A DNA stretch of 64,000 nucleotides, taken from assembly GCA_024305405.1 (NCBI GenBank), contig JAKNDB010000092.1, forward strand, positions 3,131,501 to 3,195,500, written 5' to 3'. Below the pieces are notes generated by a model. The model did no database searches. It was not told the origin of the DNA and was given only the letters and a program-made list of their open reading frames with translations. The stretch's first letter is position 1, and each line of letters starts with the position of its first letter. The position numbers and the translations under genes are program-made. The stretch comes from Dirofilaria immitis. Its lineage: Eukaryota > Nematoda > Chromadorea > Rhabditida > Onchocercidae. Below are positions 54,401 through 64,000 of the stretch, piece after piece.

Positions 54401-54926
54401 TGCCATCTTCGTTACAGGTAATTTGTGAGGTCTTTTTCACAGCAGTGAATAGTGAGTTAATAGAAATCGTTTATCGCAGTTCATCCGCATTATTATGAAA
54501 CATCACAGAAGTTTGAATTGTTTTGCACTGCAAAGCCTTTTTATATCTTTCTAAATCAATGAGATTCCTCTAAATATTATTTTAAATTCTATTTTACCAG
54601 CTATCGAATTTCTTCCTCAAAAAACATACGATTTTGGTCCGCTTAATGACGGGAATGAACGGCAGTATTTCCTTTATCCAGGAGTGGCATCCGAATATCG
54701 AGCAGCCGTAATTTCTTTAAGCGCGGATCAAACAGTTCAATTTCATTCTGTTCCTTTCTCGAAACCAATTTCATTTACTTCCTTCTTAAGTAAACTATCA
54801 CTTTTGTCCTTTTTTTATACTACACTATTTGGTATCTATGCGATTGGCCAAAAAGATAAATTCTTTAACTTAGGCAATAAAGATTCATTAGAAAAAATAA
54901 TCATATATTTTCTATACTATATATGA
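51495..54926 (+). CDS. PREB: SEC12/PREB: Sar1 guanine exchange factor, WD40 repeat ER membrane protein
   Basis: Exons: 51495-51641, 52206-52403, 52830-52961, 53109-53213, 53364-53557, 53863-54029, 54280-54417, 54601-54926 (stop TGA). The N-terminal GGGGGASKTGVPNNIQ is the Sec12 K-loop region that contacts Sar1. WD40 elements follow: LYTGGADGFIRIWDVE, IKAHQGDVNDLDISPNGKLC and GHDAAVHIWN, SALAVSDCGNFFALGTMDGG. Near the C-terminus SLLSFFYTTLFGIYAIG is a membrane anchor. The protein activates Sar1 at ER exit sites to start COPII coat assembly. Frame breaks from missing A/T bases lie at 53521-53523, 53940-53945 and 54392-54396. In addition an in-frame TGA lies at 52893-52895 in exon 3 with coding continuing in the same frame beyond it; this one is not a homopolymer lesion. 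Confidence 0.9.
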
Positions 54927-55679
54927 AGCTTGATCCAGAAAAAAATTGAACAGAGCGAAATAAAGTAGAAGAAACAATTAAATAATTTTGATTTACTTGT
55001 TTTATTGCGTATATTATATTGTACTATATCAGATTTAAACTTCTATAATTAATTAAGTTCTGAAACTGTCACAAATATACTACTAAAAGTAGTGCATGTG
55101 CACTTTTTCTTCTGCGATTATTATTAATTTTTTTATTTATTTTCCTATTTGTTCAAAAGATATTCTTTTTAATTGTTTTGATATTAGAAATAAAGAATTG
55201 CATAAATTTTATTGTATTGTTCCAAATGTCGAGTTCAAATATTTTATGGCCTGGTTAATTTGAGTTTTTTGTTTAATAATTGCATCGGAGGTGGTCTTTT
55301 GAATTTGGATTTCAAAATAAGGTAGAATTAGAGGAGTGGAACATCTGGTAAGAGCGGATCTTGAAAAAAGTTTATTATACAATACTGTTGTCATCAGTGT
55401 GTTATATGGTAGAATTAAAAATCCATTAAAAGTTTTGCATTTTGCATTTAACTAATCGTGCTAATACATTTCGTATGCAAACATTCTTCATTTAATTTTT
55501 GCGAAGTGCTGCAGATTGATCCAGTGTAATCTGTGTGGTTATGCCATTTTCTTGGCGAATTTCAGATTTTTAATCCTTAAACTCATAAAGCTAATCCAGC
55601 AGCGTCTTATGCTGCTTGCAACACGGTGTATTTTATTCTGATTTCGTATTTAGTTTCGATCAGCTGAAGAAGTTCAGAG
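54927..55679. promoter_or_regulatory. SEC12 3' flank and spacer to the next gene
   Basis: An AATAAA signal at 55189-55194 could end the SEC12 transcript. The remainder should hold the promoter or trans-splice site of the downstream gene. No other feature was seen. Confidence 0.4.
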
Positions 55680-57351
55680 ATGTCGGAAGCAATTACTCGT
55701 GGGGATGATAATGAGAAGCCAAGTAAAGATGTCAGTCTCACTAAAGGTAATTTTAATTGTTCGAACTAGTAAGTTATTTCAGAATTATTTTGGATATTTG
55801 TGGATATAGCTTATATGAAAAGTTCCCTCTTTTTCTTTTGTTCTGGAACTTTCAATGCAGAGGTCTTCCAGGGTGTTAAAAGATTTGGGATTTTGCTTTA
55901 GGTATTTGTAGCAGATATACTACTGTCGACTTTATAAAATTACATACGTTTCTCAATCAAAGTCATAGCACTGCAAGATTTGTCAAGTATTCGAAATGAT
56001 GCCGACTGATAGAAACTGAATGGTCATGACCATCAAAGTCTTGTTGATGGATAGATTGTACAAAGATAGTCGTACTATAAATTTTTGGGGTAGAATATAG
56101 ATCAAGTGTTCTCAGAGTTGATTCGCGTGACTCAGTAGAAGTATTCCAATATTATTGTTGACTTAATTATTTATAAAAAAATATGATTCATTCTTTTTCA
56201 ACAACATGTGTATAGGGAAGATGATAGATATGAAGGGATATGGAACACCGCGTCGTGCTTTGGGTGATTTGAAAATGTATTCGCAACACCGGTTAGTATT
56301 GCTATCAAACGAAGAGCTCCAGAAAAATCTCAGTCTTTATTTGATGTATATCATGAGAAAGAAACTAATAAAGATGTTAGTTGAAGAATTTGCTTTAAAA
56401 TGTATATTTTTGTATTTTTATCATGATCTTTCAAACTCTTGAAATTAAAATGATAAACTCGAGAGAAGAGTAAGATAATCCAACGAAATGGAAAATACAT
56501 TCAGCATCATTTACTGTTTAATTATAAATTTATAACTCGCCAGTTCCTATATAAAGCATAAAATACTGATCTAACAAAGTAGAAAATTGAAGTGACTTAA
56601 TTTTTTATTGATTGTACAATATTCAAAAGTGCATGACATTTTTCTTGAATTTGCTGTACTGTCTTACAGTAAAGGCGGCAATTTTTTTCCCGAAATTCAT
56701 ATTGAATTTTTATTAATTTAAGGAAAGAGACATAGTTTCTGCTCCGGAAACTGAAGATTTCGAGCCAGTACAAGAAAATGACGATATTATCGAAAATTCA
56801 ATTTTGAAGAACACATAGGTAAAAGCTGCCAGAAAGATGTGTTCTTCCTCTTAAAATTGACATGGTTTAATATAAAATAGGGCAGAAATATTGTATTCGT
56901 TTTAGTTTTAAAATTGAATTGGAACATAATTTCTACAGAACATGAATATCATCCATTTATAAAATTAATTTTCTCCGTTATTTAATTATTTGATGCAAAT
57001 TATAATATTTTAAATAATATCTGATGTGCTACTTTTCTAGAAACATACGAAGAAATATTTCCCAGACCAGAACAAAGAGTAGATATAGCCGATTTATTGC
57101 ATAGCGTTCAATGTGATAATCGATTCCTGCGAAGCCTTTTCAGCGAACTGTTGGATGAAGATGGTCTCAAATTATTAAATGAAAGTAATTTGCTGTTTGT
57201 TGGAATTTAGCTGATGTTTGAGTTTGGAAATAATCTAAATGATTGAAATTCAACTTCAAAAATATGTTAAATTTTAGAAAACCCAATGACAAATAATGAT
57301 TGTGACAAAGCGCTCACGGAAATCTTTGGTGGCGAAATATCCAGGCAGTAA
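55680..57351 (+). CDS. Small D-box protein, candidate securin
   Basis: Five exons with agreeing phases: 55680-55746, 56216-56375, 56723-56818, 57041-57184, 57278-57351 (stop TAA). Predicted length is about 180 residues. After one A is restored in the run at 56272-56275, exon 2 reads TPRRALGDLKNVFATPV, a textbook destruction box (RxxLxxxxN). A basic stretch follows (IKRRAPEKSQS), then an acidic middle (ETEDFEPVQENDD), then EEHIETYEEIFPRPE, which recalls the conserved EIEKFFPFNP segment of vertebrate securin. It ends with a leucine-rich acidic segment. Securins inhibit and chaperone separase and are degraded by APC/C through the D-box. Sequence conservation in this family is very low, so the call rests on layout and two short motifs. 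A second one-base gap lies at 56793-56796. Another APC/C substrate is the alternative. Confidence 0.5.
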
Positions 57352-60300
57352 TTCGATGGCTTTTCCGATCGAGGTAATCTCGCATCCTCGAAGTATAAGC
57401 ACTTGTCATCGTTGAACTCTTTTTGAATATTGTCTAATTTTTGGATTTCTTCTGTTTATTTGATAATTTTAAAGCAACGGTCGATTTATATGTTTGTGAG
57501 TTTTGCTTCCAATTTTCGGTTTAAAGTACTAAAGATGAACGAATTAGAGGTTACTGGTTTCTTATATTTATTTTTTAAAGTAAAACTGTACTATATATTA
57601 GAAAAAGGTTACACATGGGAAAAATTTAAATCATTCATTTTAAAGACAAATATGATGGTCGTGTAATTTCTGATTGTTTTCATTTAATTCTTCAAGATTT
57701 TTTTACATGGCTTGTTTTTTACTGAGATGATTTCTTTTTTCTGTTTGTAAGTTTTGCATATTTTCATTTTATTTCATTTGCTTTTTGTACAAATATTGTT
57801 CATTTCTGTGGAAATAAGCATTTTTTTTATAAAATTTGTTTTGAAAGCTTGCAATTCGAAATATTTAATTAAAGGAACATATTCCTATCAGTTTCTTCAA
57901 TAATATTACTTTTCTAATATTGCTAATATAACTAAATCTCCCTTAATTAAGCTGGATTCCAGGTTTCTCAAGTTTCTACAAAATATACTTTTTCATTTCT
58001 CAGTAATATTTTCGTATGCACTTGTAAATCATCGAACTTTGGCAGTGTATTAAAAGCGCATAATTTTAATCTGATGTAAAGAAGAGTATATTTTCATAGA
58101 TAATGAGATTCAAAAGTTAAATAGGGCAAAATATTTTTGAAGCCAACAGTATAATTGGAAGTGTGCAGATTTCACCAGAAACGGAGCAAATCCTTAAATA
58201 ATTAGCGTGTCATTGTTTATGTAACAATGAAAAAGTGTCAAGCTTTAACAATATTACAGGAATTTGCATAAGATAATAATGCCACAAGCTAAGAAATTAA
58301 AGTATATGAATGGCTCCGGTGAATAAATGTTCGAATGAATTAGTTTATTCATTGTGAATAAACCAATATATTATTTCATTTATAACTTCTATTCGTATAT
58401 CCATATTGACGTGTCAGATAATAATGAAGCTTTTTGATAGATCTAATTGAAAAATTCTTTACTGAGTGTTTTCAAAAAACTTTATATATTTGGGTGATTT
58501 GAAGAATTAAGAATCAAGTTGTATTTGTTGCACCGAAATTCTAAACAAGTCCGACAAATAACATTTGTGTATGCACAATGTATGTGGTACGTGGTGTCGC
58601 AAATAAACCGCGAGAGGTTTCTGTGATAAAAGAAAATATGAATATCTTTAAAATCGTTAATGAACAAAGAAATTAGAGAATTCAATGATTCCTTTATGTT
58701 GTATTTCACATAAATGGGTATATATTGTACGTGTATATCTACTATATAATGAAAAATATAAGCTTAAATTCTCCGTCCTCGTCTACGAGCTATATATTCT
58801 GTAAGCTAACAAAGCCTTGTTTCTTATATTCACAACCGTATCAGGATCCACCACATACGAAAGATGAAGGTCGAAAATACTAAATTATTTGAGAACAAGT
58901 AATTCGGCGAAATCGATTGTTTTCTTGAATTATGTAATCGTCACTACAAATTTATGATGAAATAACCGTCGGAATTACAGATCAGTTAACTGCTATTTTT
59001 ATTTCAGTGAAAGAATGAAATAAGCGAAACGATCATTTTGAGAGAGATATCGTTGGTGTCCTTGAGAGGCGGATTGTATAAACAAAAAAATGGATTAATT
59101 TAGCTGAAGTATTATTAGGACTTTTTAGCTAGAAGATATTGTGTGAACTCTTCAAAAGAGAATATGACAATTGGAAGAGAATTAATTGTTGATAAATTTG
59201 CTTAAATAATAAAAAACTTTGGATGTAATTAGTTCACAAATTTGCACGGTATTTTGAGAAGAACAATGTAGCATTTCATTGTTCGATTGCACTCTGAATA
59301 TAATTTTCGAGATATCAATTGAAATTCCGGTGAAGATTTCTACGTCGTTGAACTATTGCATTATTATCTTGTTGATGATATCTTCAATGAAGGAAATGTC
59401 GCTGCAATAATGAAAATGAAACGATTGTTCGGTTTTTTGAAATAGAAATTTTGAAAAATAATTGAGTATTAAGATTAAGATAACAAAGAGAAATTTCTCT
59501 CATAAAATTCTCACTTCATTTTGAATACAGAATTGGAAGCATTCATTTAGTAGATGCAACAGGTAAGCAGATGAATTATTGCTTTTTCGTATTTGTTTCC
59601 AGGCAACAAGGAGTTTCAAACTGCTTTCTGCATCTATACTCTTCAATAACAAGCAGAACGATTCTGTATAATATCTTTTAATTCGTTTCCTCAAACACTT
59701 GCAATATTTCATTCATTCGAATATCTTCTTTTCGCAGTAGATATTCAATCTGATTACACCTCGTAATCTTCCATGCTGTTTTAATTTGACCATTCACCTA
59801 GAATTAATCAAACTATTTGGAGAACTACAAATGCCATTTGGTTCAGTCGACATGCATCCCTTTTCTTTTCAATTTTTAAAGAAATTTTGCATTTTCAAAC
59901 GCCTTACTAAAAGAGTTGATAATCTGAGAGGATGATGATTTGTTCATTCTGTTCTTCGAAGAAAAGTCAGAGATACTTTCTCAGCGATATGCGCAAGAGA
60001 TTTTTGCAGCACATTTGATTTGCACGGCATCTGTACATTTATTCGACATTTTACAGATAACGATAGAAATAGCATAACTTCGAATCGTTACAGAAAAATT
60101 GATCTTATAATTTCCAGCTTGAGAAGTTCAAGGCTTTAAGCATCGTTGCATAATTATATAATGATTGCTTTCCATAATCATAAAGAATTCCATTCTCCTC
60201 GTTTTCTCATTTCTTCCTCCATGCTTTTCCAAAAATGAACTTAAAAAAGCTTATATTTTACAACTTGTTAGATCTTACCTTGATATCTGATTGTTATTTT

Positions 60301-61802
60301 CAAAACAGACTTTTTCCATGGAATTACAAATCAAACACTAGGTTAATTTCTATGATCCATACTATTGTCCTATATTATACAGTTGTAATTCAAATAGCAA
60401 GTACCTCAGTAATCGAAATAATTCATATATAATTTAACACATGCACGGACTTATAGTAAATTTATTAGCCTTATCTCATTGTCGCACTCCGATTCGAGCT
60501 TTTTCTCGAAAAATTGATTTAAATATGTCGAAATACTGTTATGATGATTTCATCTTCTGCTTCTTAGCTGTGAAAGAGAGATACTACACTGCTTCATTGT
60601 CTTCAAATTTAATCCTGGAGATGAAATTCGACTGACTTCTGCTTATATTATTGAACTGGAATAAAACCAAATTTATAGTAAGATTCAGTTTTGTTTGTAA
60701 TTTTTTCAGTTTAAAAATTAAAATATGATTGTTAATTATTAAGAAAATTACATGATATGCAAATGATCTAACTTAATAAATCTGGAGATAGCTATTGACA
60801 CAAAATATCTAATATTAGTACTTTCATATCATATTCATATTAAAAGGAAAATGTAATGTTTTTAATAAAATATCATATTTTATGAATTCTTAATATTTTA
60901 TTTATTAATTAAAGCAAACTGCTTTAATTAATGCGAAGTCTTTGGGTCAGCATTCTTCGCTTCATGGTCAATTTATTTAAAAGAAGTTTATTAGATTTGG
61001 GTTTCCTTAAATTTATTGCCTGAAAACTTGCTATTTCTGTTTATTTAGAAGAAAATAATATGAGCAATACTGAATGATTGTTTGCTCACTATTACTTATT
61101 TCTTTTGAAAGCTTCTTACTGTTACGTCAATCACAGATATTGTTACTCATCAATTACAACTCATCCTTTAGTGTTTATTTTCAGTTATTTGCAGAAATTT
61201 AGATTTAATGAATAGAATATTTAGTTATATATTGCCATGAAAATTTAATGAGTTTCATTTTGCGATTTCAATTTAACAAAAACAATTATTCAGTGGCAAA
61301 AGAACGAGTAAAATGTCTCTATTAAGAATAATATTGTAATGGAAAATGTCTGGAAAGCTAATCAAATATTTCTTGTCGAGATTCAGAAACTTTGCCGCTT
61401 GATTTTTTCTGTCTTGAATTGAAATCTATATCCGAAAGAAGAAATATCAAGTAAAATAGAAGAAGGAGAAAGAGAAAAGACAAAAAACGAAAGAGAAAAA
61501 AGTAAGTTATTGTGATCATTAATGTCTTATTTAAATAACCGTTAGATACTCAGAAGCTGATTCTGAGGTCCCACTGAGATAACCCAGCAATAAAATTTGG
61601 AAGCATCAGGTGATAAAAATTCTACCTTTTAGTCTAAGCGAAATGACGAAATTCTAATTTCTTTTGTGATGTAATTCAGTTCAGGTATATAATAATTTCA
61701 AGCTCAAAATAAGTTCATTTCAACTTGAAGTATGCAATTTATCTTCCTTATATTTATATCATTTCCGTTGATGATTTTGGAGAATTATTTCCATGGTTCA
61801 TT

Positions 61803-62048
61803 TCAATTGTTTAAATCACATCTTAAATTCTCTCTTTCTTCTGTTAAAAGCTCGATCTGCATATCTAAAAATGGCAGTCTACCGTGGTATGCGGTAAAAC
61901 TGAACTCTTCCAGTTTGTTAAAGATGTTTTTAGAATAAGAAAGTCTTGTATTGTCTAGCACAAGTACACTTATCATCAGAAAGCTTAATCTATGAATGAA
62001 ATAGCAAAACACTGGTCGGATGGTTGATAACCTTTGCATCAGATGCAT
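61803..62048 (-). mobile_element. Possible retroelement reverse-transcriptase relic (doubtful)
   Basis: The minus-strand open frame contains FNKLEEFSFTAYHGRLPFLD, which resembles the spacing of the F-T-.-.-.-.-.-.-LPFLDV.. segment found after the catalytic YVDD motif in Penelope-like and some LINE reverse transcriptases. The expected YVDD is not present and the flanks do not continue the domain. Chance resemblance is possible. Confidence 0.2.
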
Positions 62049-62581
62049 TTATGCCTAATAATTTCTTATTAAAATATCAGACGAGCCGAGTTGAAAGTAC
62101 TGGACAATGCTTACGTAGAGTGGTTTTGTTGGTTGGATCTTTCAACGTGCCCTATTTGGCTTAAAAGTATCGGCAGAATGTAATATTCTCACGGGAATGT
62201 ATTGGGCACATTCCATCTATCTCATTTTGGATTCTCTTTCTTTTTTTTGTTCAATATTATCAGTGCGCGTGTTCTCAAAAAATATTTGCCAACACTTTCT
62301 TAGCCTTGAGGCTCTGATTAGTATAAAATCTGCTATCAAATTTTCGAATCAATAAGGCTAAAGACTTCGAATCTCCTTCATTCTATGCCTATTACTGCTT
62401 CTTTCTGACAAATTTAATCACTTACTAGCATGAGAACATTTCACCACTCCAAGCTTATAACAGACTCAATCGTATAATACTTCATTCAGCAGTAGAAAAC
62501 ATGAAGATTCGCGAATTACTTCGTCTTCCTAAATATTTTGGTATGAAGAAAAAGTTCGAAGAATCTAATCAACTGGAAGTC

Positions 62582-62647
62582 ATTTTGATATAATCTGTTC
62601 ACTCTATGTCCTAAAATTTTGATATAATCTGTTCACTCTATGTCCTA
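62582..62647. repeat. 34-bp tandem duplication
   Basis: Two copies of a 32-base unit (62582-62613 and 62616-62647) separated by AA, identical to each other, indicating recent origin. Confidence 0.93.
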
Positions 62648-64000
62648 TGATAATAAATTTTTATAGAAAATCCTCAATCGCATAGGTTAATGTATATATC
62701 AGTGCAGAAAATAAACAGCACAGGGTATTAGTGATAATGAATTGTTGTACTTTTCATAACGCTTCGTGATATGTTCAAACATAACACTTCGTAATATGTT
62801 CAAAAATATCCATGAAATATTTTTAAATTTACGCGTGCACCTCTACATTAACTTTGACTTTATATAAACTAATCATTCTTTCGGAACTAAATTTTAAACC
62901 AGCTGATCCATAGCTTTTAGAAACGTTATGTTTAGGTCTTCAGAAAAGTAAGCTTTTTCCTAATGATTTCAACTTGATTTGTAAAGAAGTTAAATGTATT
63001 ACTCGAAGTATTATTACGAGCAACTAATGAAAGTTGTATAGCAATTAATGGAAGTACAAAATCTCTGAGCACAGATTTACCATCTAATATTTATTTTGTA
63101 CGCACTTTTTTCATCAAAACTTTGGTGCGAATTGTTCATTGTCCGTGACGTACACGTCGAATACGATTGTGACTGTCTACTTGAAGTGAGTTTACAATGC
63201 CACTCTCATATGAAAAATCACAAAACATTTTTGGTTCCATTGAAATCTGGCTAGTTGTTATCAAAATAAAAATAATTTTTTCCTCTAACTTGTAGCAAAT
63301 TATTCGTATCATATCATTAATCAATATTTTAATTTGACCTTTGTACTTATCTAAATCCTGAGTTACATACCTAATCCTATTTCAACGAATTAAAAGGAAA
63401 GTATATATTTCTTATTAATTAGAAAGGAATAAAAGCGATGAATAATTTCTACCATTTGATTTCATTTTTATTAAGTTTTGATATAACTAAATATTTCAAT
63501 TGTTTATTTGAGTAGTTTAAATGCATCTCATTATTTTGAGTTAATCATTATAATGAATGGAATGTTCTGGATGTTTCTTTCCTGTCCTTAACTTTTTTTT
63601 TGAAAAAGCTTCAGAACTTGTTTTTCACTATCCATTGCAACTTGGAATTTGGAAGAATGAGCTATACGGTACTTAAAATTCTTGGTCCTAAAGATGACAT
63701 TGATAAGAAAATGGCTTATATGCATTATATTCAAATGAAGGATCGAGAGAATTGAAGTGCTACAAGAAAAATGCCATAAGAACAACTGAAATAGCTAAGT
63801 TTTAAGTTTAGACTAAATCTAACTTCCTTACTCGCACAGATATATAACCGAATTTCTTGCTACTTCGAATTTTAATCAATTTTATTTATTAAACAAGCAA
63901 TTTAAGAAATTCCTTGACATCCTGCAAGATCTGTCTTTTCTCTCTCTAAGAATTTGTGCAGATGCTAAGTTTCTGAATGAAAAGTCGGAATTTTAGTCCT

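Larger units (their letters stand above)
57352..64000. other. No gene recognised
   Basis: More than 6 kb with only short, low-complexity open frames. Noted contents: a 34-bp tandem duplication (62582-62647), a short direct repeat near 62755-62805, and a weak reverse-transcriptase-like peptide on the minus strand (61803-62048). It could be intergenic or a long intron of a gene running off the right edge. Confidence 0.4.

Overview
This is a nuclear eukaryotic window, very AT-rich, with short exons, GT..(T)TTCAG introns and long intergenic stretches. The gene set and its protein style, the TTTCAG acceptors and a 22-nt sequence one base away from the nematode spliced leader SL1 point to a nematode, most likely a filarial (spirurid) species. 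No bacterial, plasmid, phage or CRISPR features were seen.

Layout. 1-1354 (+): 3' end of a gene encoding a short repeated motif (DPNYQT[LM]AG.GND[VI]F), with an 88-bp inverted repeat in two of its introns. 1587-1717: CA microsatellite. 6778-8277 (+): CCDC25 orthologue. 8574-15647 (-): SH2-type tyrosine kinase with an HGD catalytic loop. 17675-24194 (-): Ral guanine exchange factor (RGL/RalGDS). 28264-29176 (-): ribosomal protein uS17/RPS11. 32281-35529 (-): RPAP2/Rtr1 CTD phosphatase, divergent over about 300 bp from 35832-37390 (+): NOP16. 38021-40027 (-): transmembrane helix and cytoplasmic tail of an unrecognised receptor-like protein. 44493-46860 and 47563-50378 (-): two tandem medium-chain acyl-CoA dehydrogenases. 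51495-54926 (+): SEC12/PREB. 55680-57351 (+): small D-box protein that looks like securin. 57352-64000: no gene recognised.

The genes are unrelated housekeeping functions: ribosome synthesis (RPS11, NOP16), Pol II CTD dephosphorylation, ER export, beta-oxidation, Ral signalling and cell-cycle control. Apart from the divergent RPAP2/NOP16 pair and the acyl-CoA dehydrogenase duplication I see no functional cluster.

Nearly every conserved gene, including essential RPS11, carries one or more single-base frame breaks, almost always one A or T missing from a homopolymer. I read these as consensus errors of the assembly, not as pseudogenes, and annotate through them. I found no convincing new molecular system. 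The items most worth checking are the SL1-like sequence, the inverted repeat around an exon, the HGD kinase without an activation-loop tyrosine, and the candidate securin.
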